Assembly (NCBI GenBank): GCA_964058805.1
Contig: CAXKVV010000472.1
Coordinates: 1-31,306 of the forward strand
DNA from: Schoenoplectus triqueter
Lineage: Eukaryota; Streptophyta; Magnoliopsida; Poales; Cyperaceae
Length of the DNA: 31,306 nt
Reading direction: 5' to 3'
The notes below the pieces were generated by a model, which was not told the origin of the DNA, did not search any database, and was given only the letters and a program-made list of their open reading frames with translations. The position numbers and the translations under genes were made by a program. This document shows, piece by piece, positions 23,073 to 31,306 of the stretch. How positions within the stretch are numbered: the first letter of the stretch is position 1; every line of letters begins with the position of its first letter.

Positions 23073-24089
23073 TTATATTTTTCTATCAATCTTTTCTATC
23101 GTCTGCTTTAAATTGTTTATTTGATCGTCCATTTTTACTAATTGTTCAGTTTCATCATCTTCTTTCTTAAAAGAGTTATTACTTGATGATGCTTCATTTA
23201 AACTAGCTTCGGTTATAGGTAACGTTAATTTATTTTCTGATTCTACAGGTGGTAAAATATTTTTTACTGGGCGTTGTCTGATACCTGGAGTTAGACGTTC
23301 AAATCTTGCTGGTTCGGCTTCTAATAATCTTCGTTGATGACCTTGTAAAAACCTTCTTTGAATATTATCGGGCTTAATCATTGTACTAGTTTCATTGAAT
23401 AATTTATCTGTATATATCCTATCTTGTTCCTTGTATTTTATAGATAGACAAGAATTGCTTAACGCGTAGGCTACTTTAACACATATTACTAGTGGAATAT
23501 CTCCTTTTTCCATTAATTTTCTGTTTTTGAAATTACATCTAATTGCAATACAATTATTAAGTTTTCTAGTTGTTAGTGGAATTGGATATTGTAATGTTAC
23601 ACAAAACTTTATGATACCATATCCTAGGTCTCCTTGAATTTCTCCTAATTTTGCATCGTCTTCATTCATGATTCTATTATCTTCGACTATTATATCTATA
23701 GGTGTAGAAATTCCTTCTCTAAATGTTGACTTAATTAATATTTGTACTGTGTTTATGTGTAAATATCCAATCTTCTTTCTTACATCTTCTTTTATCTTTG
23801 CTAGTCTATCTTCTATTTGTTTTAACTGGACTATTGGCGCTTCATGTCTAAAATTAGCTTCTTCTATCTTAATATTTTGTTCGGCTTGTGTTACTCCATA
23901 GATAACTATATTTTTTCTATTTAGTATATCGAATATACTTTTATTGACTCCTTCTAATGATGATATGTCTAATTCACCGTTGTTTTTTACTTTCGTAATC
24001 AATGATTTATCTAGTAATACGTCTACTAAATAGTTTCCTTCGATTTCTTCGTGTTCTACTATATTATCTGTGATGTATTTATCTTCCAT
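23073..24089 (-). CDS. Cell-to-cell movement protein, strain 2, 338 aa
   Basis: Intact MP that differs from the other four copies by many silent third-position changes and Glu for Lys at 316. It leads directly into the only complete ORF2. Upstream it has only about 80 nt of leader (to 24170) and no promoter. Together with 24216-25232 it forms an MP tandem duplication. Confidence 0.88.
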   Translation of the reverse strand: MEDKYITDNIVEHEEIEGNYLVDVLLDKSLITKVKNNGELDISSLEGVNKSIFDILNRKNIVIYGVTQAEQNIKIEEANFRHEAPIVQLKQIEDRLAKIKEDVRKKIGYLHINTVQILIKSTFREGISTPIDIIVEDNRIMNEDDAKLGEIQGDLGYGIIKFCVTLQYPIPLTTRKLNNCIAIRCNFKNRKLMEKGDIPLVICVKVAYALSNSCLSIKYKEQDRIYTDKLFNETSTMIKPDNIQRRFLQGHQRRLLEAEPARFERLTPGIRQRPVKNILPPVESENKLTLPITEASLNEASSSNNSFKKEDDETEQLVKMDDQINNLKQTIEKIDRKI

Positions 24090-24170
24090 TTAAAAACAAA
24101 TTAAAAACCTTTTGAAATAAAGATTACCTTTCCGGCTGAAGATAAGCTAATGCCAACACTTGGGACTTCT
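24090..24170 (-). pseudogene. Leader ORF 3' fragment
   Basis: The last third of the 61-aa leader ORF including the donor-like GTAATC, cut at 24170/24171 where it joins the ORF2 start of the next unit with a 2-nt shared CT. Confidence 0.75.
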
Positions 24171-24213
24171 CTATTTCTTGATCGCGGAATAAACATTTTC
24201 TTTTGTCTCTCAT
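24171..24213 (-). pseudogene. ORF2 5' stub
   Basis: The first 14 codons of ORF2 after the MP at 24216-25232, fused to leader ORF sequence. This is the join of two virus units in the tandem. Confidence 0.8.
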
Positions 24214-24215
24214 TG

Positions 24216-25232
24216 TTATATTTTTCTATCAATCTTTTCTATCGTCTGTTTTAAATTGTTTATTTGATCGTCCATTTTTACTAATTGTTTAGTTTCATCA
24301 TCTTTTTTCTTAAAAGAGTTATTACTTGATGATGCTTCATTTAAACTAGCTTCGGTTATAGGTAACGTTAATTTATTTTCTGATTCTACAGGTGGTAAAA
24401 TATTTTTTACTGGGCGTTGTCTAATACCTGGAGTTAATCGTTCAAATCTTGCCGGTTCGGCTTCTAATAATCTTCGTTGATGACCTTGTAAAAACCTTCT
24501 TTGAATATTATCAGGCTTAATCATTGTACTAGTTTCATTAAATAATTTATCTGTATATATCCTATCTTGTTCTTTGTATTTTATAGATAGACAAGAATTA
24601 CTTAATGCATAAGCTACTTTAACACATATTACTAGTGGAATATCTCCTTTTTCCATTAATTTTCTATTTTTGAAATTACATCTAATTGCAACACAATTAT
24701 TAAGTTTTCTAGTCGTTAGTGGAATTGGATATTGTAATGTTACACAAAACTTTATTATACTATATCCTAGATCTCCTTGAATTTCTCCTAATTTTGCATC
24801 GTCTTCATTCATGATTCTATTATCTTCGACTATTATATCTATAGGTGTGGAAATTCCTTCTCTAAACGTTGATTTAATTAATATTTGTACTGTGTTTATG
24901 TGTAAATATCCAATCTTCTTTCTTACATCCTCTTTTATCTTTGCTAGTCTATCTTCTATTTGTTTTAACTGGACTATTGGCGCTTCATGTCTAAAATTAG
25001 CTTCTTCTATCTTAATATTTTGTTCGGCTTGTGTTACTCCATAGATAACTATATTTTTTCTATTTAGTATATCAAATATACTTTTATTGACTCCTTCTAA
25101 TGATGATATGTCTAATTCACCGTTGTTTTTTACTTTCGTAATCAATGATTTATCTAGTAATACGTCTACTAAATAGTTTCCTTCGATTTCTTCGTGTTCT
25201 ACTATATTATCTGTGATGTATTTATCTTCCAT
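24216..25232 (-). CDS. Cell-to-cell movement protein, 338 aa
   Basis: Nearly identical to 15376-16392, with Ser for Gly at 158 in the conserved DLGYG segment. That substitution could impair the core fold. The full leader and promoter lie upstream. Confidence 0.88.
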   Translation of the reverse strand: MEDKYITDNIVEHEEIEGNYLVDVLLDKSLITKVKNNGELDISSLEGVNKSIFDILNRKNIVIYGVTQAEQNIKIEEANFRHEAPIVQLKQIEDRLAKIKEDVRKKIGYLHINTVQILIKSTFREGISTPIDIIVEDNRIMNEDDAKLGEIQGDLGYSIIKFCVTLQYPIPLTTRKLNNCVAIRCNFKNRKLMEKGDIPLVICVKVAYALSNSCLSIKYKEQDRIYTDKLFNETSTMIKPDNIQRRFLQGHQRRLLEAEPARFERLTPGIRQRPVKNILPPVESENKLTLPITEASLNEASSSNNSFKKKDDETKQLVKMDDQINNLKQTIEKIDRKI

Positions 25233-25243
25233 TTAAAAACAAA

Positions 25244-25429
25244 TTAAAAACCTTTTGAAATAAAGATTACCTTTCCGGTTGAAGATAAGCTAATGCCAAC
25301 ACTTGGGACTTCTGCTCTCCTTGGCCAGTCCACCTTGGTGCTCCAGGCTGCTTCTCTTCTTGGGGATTGGTCTTCTTGATTTCTTGGTTTTCTTGTTTTT
25401 CTATTTTCGGACTTAAATTGAACACTCAT
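25244..25429 (-). CDS. Virus A leader ORF, 61 aa
   Basis: Identical in protein to 16404-16589, 11 nt before the MP ATG, with the donor-like site in its 3' part. Confidence 0.5.
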   Translation of the reverse strand: MSVQFKSENRKTRKPRNQEDQSPRREAAWSTKVDWPRRAEVPSVGISLSSTGKVIFISKGF

Positions 25430-25462
25430 GAAAACTTGGATAAACTCGGAGAAAAACTTGTA

Positions 25463-25566
25463 TTTATTTATAACTGGGGTTTGGGCGATTACATAAGATT
25501 TTTCTTAAGAAACTCTCTCTCTCTGTGAGCTCCCCTCTATCTGGAGACTCCCCTCCCCTATTTATA
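25463..25566 (-). promoter_or_regulatory. Virus A promoter, second copy (TATA and poly(A) signal)
   Basis: TATA box at complement 25559-25566 and AATAAA at complement 25463-25468, the same layout as 16623-16726. The four upstream repeats are at 25615-25684. Confidence 0.68.
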
Positions 25567-25750
25567 ATCTTAGATGGCTTATAAGCTACGCCATCATTCC
25601 ACTCAACAAAGATAAAAAGCAAACCCACTAAAAAAGTAAACACACTGAAAAAGTAAACACACTAAAAAAAAGTAAACACACTAAAATTACAATAATTTAC
25701 ATAGTGGTTTGTGGGCCACTAACCCATCTTCCGCGGTCTCTTCTTTTTCT

Positions 25751-27080
25751 TTATTCTTTTGCTTCCTTGGGTGGATCTTCTTTCCTTAGTGCGGTTGGTT
25801 CTGTAGTCGGTGGTGTAGTTAGTGCTGTCTTTTCCTTTTCTTTGATACTTGATTCTTCATCTTTTTGATTCTTTTCTTCTTTTGTCGTTGTCGAATAGCA
25901 AATGCTGCATCTATGGTTGCCTCCATACTCTTGTTCCAATTTTTTGCATAACATTGTTTTCACTTCATTGCTATATGGAAATTCGTTGAGGACCATTTTA
26001 TCAATGAAACTTTCGACTTGTGGGATATCTTCGGGTCTAAATCCTTTCGTACTCTGGGACACTATTAGGATATGATCTGTTTTTAGGTTTAAAAAACCAT
26101 CCTGCTCTACTGCTTGATTAATAATTGCTACGTAATCATCAAAAAATGGGTTAATTCCTCCTACTTCATTGGACATCTCGAAGAATGGTAATTGTGGACT
26201 TGCAATTCTAAGTTTTCCTATAGTAATAGCTGGGACTCTAATTGTTCTGGTTAAAGAATTTCCCCCCCCCCTCGGAGAACTCAGGGGTTGTACTTCGAAG
26301 AATAAAACTGCCTTCTCGATCATGTAAAACATATTTACTAAACTGGGAAATCACTCGTTGAACTTGTTGTGGAAAGTACTTAAAAATTCTTAAATCGGTA
26401 AATCGGACTTCTTTGAGGAGTCCGGCCTGGAATAGATTGTAGAGTCTTTGTGGATCTGTGCCTGCTGTTGCTACTGCTAAGGGTTTCTGTCCTAGGTAAC
26501 TTGGGTAAATATAGGTTTTCTGGTCTTGCTCGGAATAGTTGACAAGAAAGTTGTATTCTTGCATGAATTCTAGGTAAGTTAGGGTATTGTGGTTCAAATC
26601 ATTCATTCTGGTGTTTCTGGTGAAATCAGTGGATAGGGTTGCTGGTTTCAAAGCTTTTCTTAATGGGACTTGTGGTCTTAGGATGACTTCTGGTCTCGGC
26701 TGAGGTTTCTGTAATCTTTCTTTGTATGAACTAGCATTTCCAATCTCTAGCATTGGCATCTTTTGTTTCAAATGCTCCTGGTGTGCTTTAAACTGTAACT
26801 GAGCCTCTTCTTTGGTTGTAAAGCTCTTGTGTTTTTGCCTCGGGTCGAGCTTGGATTCTGCTTCAAGTTGGTTGTTGTAGATACCTTGATTCGGTCCTTC
26901 AAATATCACATAGAACCTCTCTTGTTGTGGATTTATGATTGCTTCGTATCGGTTGATCTCGGCTGTTTTGGTTTGTATTTCCTTCTCGATGGTTTGCTTC
27001 TTGAGAATTAGGAGCTGAACCTCTTGCTTGAGTTTATCTACTTCTTCTTGAATCATTTTGTTAAGGTTGTTGCTCGCCAT
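25751..27080 (-). CDS. Transactivator/viroplasmin (TAV), second copy, split frame
   Basis: Same domains as 16911-18240, as two frames: 27080-26238 (280 aa, viroplasmin domain plus mini-TAV) and 26332-25751 (193 aa, C-terminal half). The tract here is G10 followed by three A's rather than G9 and four A's, so the frame relation is unchanged. Thr replaces Ile at residue 39 or so of the first part. A few changes also lie just after the tract. Confidence 0.8.
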
Positions 27081-29086
27081 TCTCTTGTCAGAGTGTCTGC
27101 TACTGAATTGTTTTTTCCCTGTATGTGTAATGCAATGAAATTATATTGTTGTGCTTCTAGACTCCATCTTAAAAGCCTGCCTTGATTGTATTGGTTTTGG
27201 GTTCTGAATTTCACAAAATCTTTAGTGTAGGTTGAGTCTGTTTGGAATATGAAGGTAGTGGGTAGAAGGTCTATCTTGAATTTTTTGAGAGCATTTATGA
27301 GGGCTAGTGTTTCTTTTTCGTGGACGGTATAATTTATCTGGGCTTTTTTGAAAGTTCCTGAAACCCATTTGGAAAGTTTCAGTCCATTGGTGTGGAGTTT
27401 GTTTTGAAGGTAGGTTTTGACATCAGTCAACTTGTATTTCACTTGTATTTGCTTGTTTTTCATTTGTATTTGCTTGTTTTCCATTTGTATTTCTTTATCG
27501 TGAATCAAATTCTTGAATTCTTCATATGCATCTGGAATAGCTTGAAGGATTGCTCCCCAAGTATCCTTACTTGCATCAGTGTTCAAGATTAGTAAATCAC
27601 GATTAGTTGCTTGGTATAATCTTGGAACATTCTTGCAAACTAATTTACAATTTTGTACTGCTGCTGTATCAGTTTCATCCCACTTCCATGGAACTTTCTC
27701 TGATATCTTTTCTTGTAAAATTTTTCTATGCTTTGCTAGATCTTTAATAAACCCTTTGTCTCCTAGGTAGTTCAAACATCCTAAAAACCTTTGAATTTGG
27801 TTCCTATCTGTTAACTGATCTGGGAAAGCATTTATCTTTTCTAGTAAATGTTCTTGTGGTTCTATATAACCTCCTTTTATAATTTTCATTCCTAAAAACT
27901 CAACATTTTCCTGTCCTATTTTACATTTTTCTTTTGACAGAATTAGACCTTTTTCTTTTAACTGTAACAATACTTTTCCTAACTTCACCAGGTGGTCTCT
28001 ATAGTCTTCATTGGTAAAAATTAACACATCATCTATATATGCTAGACTACAATACTCTAGACTCTTTAGATTATTATCCATATATCTTTGATATATGCTT
28101 GGTGCTTGTTTTAGGCCAAATGGTAAAACTGTAAATTGATACTGTTTCTGAGGTGGACAACTAAATGCAGTTAAAGGTTTTGTATTATCATGTAATCTTA
28201 ATTGCCAATATCCTGACTTAGCGTCTAATGTTGAAAACCATTTTGCATTCTTAATTTTTGAGAAAATATAATCTTGTCTTGGTAACTTATAAGCATCTCC
28301 CTTGGTAGTTTCATTCATTTTTTTATAATTAATTACCATCCTCCTTTTACCTCTTTTTTGTTCACTGTGATTGTTAACATAAAATGCTGGTGCACTATGT
28401 GGACTTTCACTGTCTTCTATTATACCTTTCTCTAGTAACTTTTGAGTTTCCTCCGTAAATTCTTTTACATCTTGTTCATTATAAGGTATCCTGTTTGGGA
28501 CATTTACTTCTCTATTTGGATCTATAAGATGAATTTGTACTAGCATAGTATTTTTATTAATCTGTGGATCTAGTGGATTTTGGCTGCAAATACTATCTAG
28601 TAATATGATCACTTGTTCGTATAGATTGTTATCTAATAATTTTGTACTGATTTGAAAAAGTTGATCAATTATCTCCCCCCGTAAAACTTGTGCTTGATTA
28701 TAAATTTTTGTTCTAATTAATACACTGGGTTGATTAGTTTGATATGGACATCGAAGTCTTACTTCATCTAAACTCTGTATAAACGGTTGATATAACTTAA
28801 GAAAATTGTTTCCAAGTATCATTTTTAAACCAGTATCTTGTTGATATAAACTAGGTAATGGAAATCTTTTCTTTTCAATTAATAATGTTAAATTTACTGC
28901 TTTCTTTGTAATTTGCATTATTTTATTATTAGCAATTCTTACTCCTATTGGTTGTTTCATAGTTTTCCAAAAACTTTTAGGTAGGACATTTTCATTAGCT
29001 AAACATATTGTTGCACCTGTATCTACATATGCATAAATTTCCTTATTTCCTATAGTGACTTTTATAAACGTACTATTCCTATTCAT
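27053..29086 (-). CDS. Polymerase, second complete copy, 677 aa
   Basis: Protein identical to 18213-20246 as far as I can compare. Protease DTGAT, RT YIDD and the four RNase H acidic residues are all present, with the same heptapeptide triplication. Nucleotide differences are very few (for example one at 28738), pointing to a recent duplication. The CP in front of it is truncated by the 29475/29476 inversion. Confidence 0.95.
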   Translation of the reverse strand: MNRNSTFIKVTIGNKEIYAYVDTGATICLANENVLPKSFWKTMKQPIGVRIANNKIMQITKKAVNLTLLIEKKRFPLPSLYQQDTGLKMILGNNFLKLYQPFIQSLDEVRLRCPYQTNQPSVLIRTKIYNQAQVLRGEIIDQLFQISTKLLDNNLYEQVIILLDSICSQNPLDPQINKNTMLVQIHLIDPNREVNVPNRIPYNEQDVKEFTEETQKLLEKGIIEDSESPHSAPAFYVNNHSEQKRGKRRMVINYKKMNETTKGDAYKLPRQDYIFSKIKNAKWFSTLDAKSGYWQLRLHDNTKPLTAFSCPPQKQYQFTVLPFGLKQAPSIYQRYMDNNLKSLEYCSLAYIDDVLIFTNEDYRDHLVKLGKVLLQLKEKGLILSKEKCKIGQENVEFLGMKIIKGGYIEPQEHLLEKINAFPDQLTDRNQIQRFLGCLNYLGDKGFIKDLAKHRKILQEKISEKVPWKWDETDTAAVQNCKLVCKNVPRLYQATNRDLLILNTDASKDTWGAILQAIPDAYEEFKNLIHDKEIQMENKQIQMKNKQIQVKYKLTDVKTYLQNKLHTNGLKLSKWVSGTFKKAQINYTVHEKETLALINALKKFKIDLLPTTFIFQTDSTYTKDFVKFRTQNQYNQGRLLRWSLEAQQYNFIALHIQGKNNSVADTLTREWRATTLTK

Positions 29087-29475
29087 CGTCTGTGTCTATA
29101 TTAGATTCGGATTCTGTACCTGTTTCTGTTTCAGTTTCGCTGACTAACTCATAACAATCGAAATCCATGATTTCTCCTTCGGTGAACTCTTCTTCTATTG
29201 GTTCATATCCTATGGCATATATTGCTTTAAGTTTCTCATCCTTTTTATTCTTTGTTTGTGGACATTCATTGGCATAATGACCAATCTCTTGACATTTCCA
29301 ACATCTACAATTTTTCTTTCCTCTTGGACATGATTTATTCACATTTTTCTTTCTGTAAAATTTTCTATAATTTTTCTTCCAGGGTTTTTTATAGGTATTT
29401 AATTTTCTGAATTTTCTGTACCTATATCGTTTTGGTCTTCTATAGTGTTTCTTATAACTCCTATGTCTTCTGGAG
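29079..29475 (-). pseudogene. Coat protein C-terminal fragment
   Basis: CP from about residue 359: basic stretch, zinc knuckle and acidic tail. Core and N terminus are lost at an inversion with ORF2 (TCTGGA/GCTTAATAAACG). Confidence 0.88.
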
Positions 29476-29476
29476 C

Positions 29477-29787
29477 TTAATAAACGTTTTGACGAGATAT
29501 TCGATTTTGATACAATTACCTATTTAGAAAAATTAATTTTAGATAAACCTAGATCTGATGGAATTTATTTAAACGAAATGGTAGATAACCAGCAGGTTCA
29601 TTTATATCATAAAATGGACAGACTACAAAATAAAATATTAAAAGAAAGGGAACGAATCGAAGAAGAACTAAATGATGAATCTTTCCTAAATGAAGGACAA
29701 TTAGGAACTCAGCTGTTAAATATACTGGATAACAAGTTAAAAGAGATAGAATTATATTGTTTTGAAGATCCCACATGGAGCGATTAG
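29477..29787 (+). pseudogene. ORF2 3' fragment, plus strand
   Basis: The last half of ORF2 from about codon 88, in the opposite orientation to its neighbour. It has no start of its own. The frame is open to the normal stop, overlapping ORF3. Confidence 0.85.
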
Positions 29788-30173
29788 AACGGTTAGAAAG
29801 TTTAATAGCCAGTATAGAGGTTAGAATAGAACATTTAACCAGCGAATTGAATAGTATAACAAGATTCTTTTTCGATATAAAAGAAGAATTAAGAGAAACC
29901 CTAGACGAAGTTATGGACATTAGAATTGAGAATTTGACAACTCAAGTTAGAAGTATGAGAGTAATAAACTCGAACTCATATAGACCTAATAGATCTATCT
30001 CCGATGAAGAAGATAATTATACTGAAGATTTTGAAGCTTTAGCAGAAGCTGAACGAGAGAATCAAAGATTAAGAGAAGAAGAGGAGTATAATCGACGATA
30101 TCCCTATGGAGAAGAATACGAGACCAATAGCGATTTAGCTGAAGCAATAGATAATCGTATGGAGAATTGGTAA
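29775..30173 (+). CDS. ORF3, 132-aa coiled-coil protein
   Basis: Complete copy identical in protein to 22112-22510. It lies without promoter in a plus-oriented fragment. Confidence 0.65.
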   Translation: MERLERLESLIASIEVRIEHLTSELNSITRFFFDIKEELRETLDEVMDIRIENLTTQVRSMRVINSNSYRPNRSISDEEDNYTEDFEALAEAERENQRLREEEEYNRRYPYGEEYETNSDLAEAIDNRMENW

Positions 30174-30361
30174 TGTCAGAAGTATCATTAACAGATAAAA
30201 TAAACGAATTAATAGAAGTCATTAATAGAATAGTTGGACAAATTAGGATAATAAGTGAACAACAAGAACAGCGCATGATAGAAATTCAGAATAAATTGGA
30301 TATATTGCTCAACCCAGAAACATTAAGAACAACACAACTTCACCCACCATTCTATGGATAG
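30173..30361 (+). CDS. ORF4, 62-aa helical protein
   Basis: Complete copy, starting at the ATG of TAATG. Same amphipathic helix as 21924-22112. Confidence 0.6.
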   Translation: MSEVSLTDKINELIEVINRIVGQIRIISEQQEQRMIEIQNKLDILLNPETLRTTQLHPPFYG

Positions 30362-30581
30362 AGAAAAAATAGAGCGATTAAGACAATTGGAAATAACCAC
30401 CGAACAACGAGAAAAACGTATGGAAGATTTAAGGATTAGTATTATGCAAAGCCAGATGACTATCGAAGATTTAAGACAACGTGCTGATGAAAAACGACAA
30501 CGAATATCAGAATTAGATAGTGAGATTAATGAGATATCTACTCAGCTTACTGATCTAATTATTCGTATGCTAAATGAGTGA
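30354..30581 (+). CDS. ORF5, 75-aa coiled-coil protein
   Basis: Complete copy identical to 21704-21931, overlapping ORF4 and CP by 8 nt. Confidence 0.65.
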   Translation: MDREKIERLRQLEITTEQREKRMEDLRISIMQSQMTIEDLRQRADEKRQRISELDSEINEISTQLTDLIIRMLNE

Positions 30582-31306
30582 AATAGAACGTCTAATTAAA
30601 GTTTTTGAAGATTTAAAAACAATCACTCCAGAAAATATAATGCCAATCACTTCTTTCAAGGGGGAGAGTTCAAATACAAATAACGACGATTTTAACGAAA
30701 ATGAAATCTACGAAGATAACCATGAAGATTATGTACGAGTAGAAGATAACGATTTTGACTACGATAGCGAAGAAGATAATCCTTATGCTCACGTAGGAGA
30801 TGACGATAATAGAGCGATAATTCCACATACGCCAAATCCAAACAGTCCACATCCAATGCATATAGATCCACCTAAAACTAGTAAAAACTATTCAAATGAA
30901 ACTCCTTATGGATATAGACAAGGATATTATCGAAGTAATGGTAGATGGTTCGAAAATAATATACCCGAGAAATATAAGCCTAAAGATAAAAATATAATAA
31001 ATGGAGTCCTAGACTTAGACTGTACAACAGAAATGAGAGGAAATATCTTAGAATGGGTAAATTATTACAAACTACAAGTTGCAATGCAAGACACACGATT
31101 TGCAAAAATGACACTAGAAGACTTTTATATTTACATAAAATATAATACAAAAGGTTGTGTAGCTAATTGGTTTCATAACTTCCCTATAACCTCAAATTTA
31201 GATGCCAAGTCAATAGAAATTGGTCCGAAGAATGAATTACTAGAATATTGTGCAACGGAATTATTATTAGAATTTTGTGGAACAAATAAAGAACATAGGT
31301 ATTACG
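30574..31306 (+). CDS. Coat protein, N-terminal part, cut by window end
   Basis: First 244 codons of CP, open to the edge, including the acidic N terminus, the purine tract (about 30658-30668) and part of the core. Whether the rest and Pol follow cannot be seen. Confidence 0.85.
   Translation, partial: MSEIERLIKVFEDLKTITPENIMPITSFKGESSNTNNDDFNENEIYEDNHEDYVRVEDNDFDYDSEEDNPYAHVGDDDNRAIIPHTPNPNSPHPMHIDPPKTSKNYSNETPYGYRQGYYRSNGRWFENNIPEKYKPKDKNIINGVLDLDCTTEMRGNILEWVNYYKLQVAMQDTRFAKMTLEDFYIYIKYNTKGCVANWFHNFPITSNLDAKSIEIGPKNELLEYCATELLLEFCGTNKEHRYY

Larger units (their letters stand above)
15337..29475. repeat. Direct repeat of virus A, period 8840 bp
   Basis: The segment 15337-20635 recurs as 24177-29475 at an exact offset of 8840, with very few differences. 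This covers part of CP, Pol, TAV, promoter, leader ORF and MP. The extra 1143 bp beyond one 7697-bp genome are the duplicated MP and its flanks. Confidence 0.9.

Overview
The window is plant nuclear DNA made almost entirely of endogenous pararetrovirus (Caulimoviridae) sequence. I see no host gene, tRNA, rRNA, CRISPR array or bacterial feature. The assignment rests on a 30K-type movement protein, a coat protein with a CCHC zinc knuckle, a polymerase with DTGAT protease, YIDD reverse transcriptase and RNase H but no integrase, and a split transactivator/viroplasmin. There are also TATA promoters, poly(A) signals and an initiator-tRNA-Met primer binding site (PBS). The order MP, several small coiled-coil ORFs, CP, Pol, TAV, with the PBS inside the ORF after MP, resembles soymoviruses/caulimoviruses. 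I cannot name the genus or the host.

Two related viruses are interleaved. Virus A is young, with mostly open ORFs and near-identical copies. Its genome is about 7.7 kb (the two minus-strand MP starts at 24089 and 16392 are 7697 bp apart). Its gene order is leader ORF (61 aa), MP (338), ORF2 (190), ORF3 (132), ORF4 (62), ORF5 (75), CP (490), Pol (677) and TAV (280+193, out of frame). Neighbouring ORFs abut or overlap by 4-28 nt. Element B (about 1331-8271 minus, with extra pieces at 8272-8475 plus and 13040-14137 minus) is diverged and decayed. It keeps A's order of PBS, purine tracts, promoter, MP relic and CP-upstream ORF relics, but no polymerase is recognisable. It carries a shortened CP-like ORF instead and looks like a non-autonomous partner.

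Layout: 1-942 scrambled A pieces including a fold-back; 943-1330 an array of primer binding sites; 1331-8271 element B; 8272-8475 B leader fused to 8476-9849 A leader+MP (+); 9850-13052 A Pol start back to ORF2 (-); 13040-14137 PBS array plus B leader (-); 14138-15288 A MP (+); 15289-15336 templated filler; 15337-24170 a greater-than-full-length A genome (-); 24171-29475 a second, nearly identical A copy (-), with a direct-repeat period of 8840 bp; 29476-31306 A ORF2 to CP (+), running off the window.

The most interesting signals are: (1) a higher-order tandem array of tRNA primer binding sites; (2) A/B chimeras and rearrangement ends that fall at the PBS, at a polypurine tract and at a predicted transcription start, which are the natural ends of pararetroviral DNA and RNA; (3) the polymerase-less element B; (4) a split TAV frame at a G9/G10 tract whose purine run, but not its reading frame, recurs in B; (5) a dense chain of short hairpins in B; (6) a 1.1-kb head-to-head MP palindrome. 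All calls come from reading the sequence by eye, without database searches.
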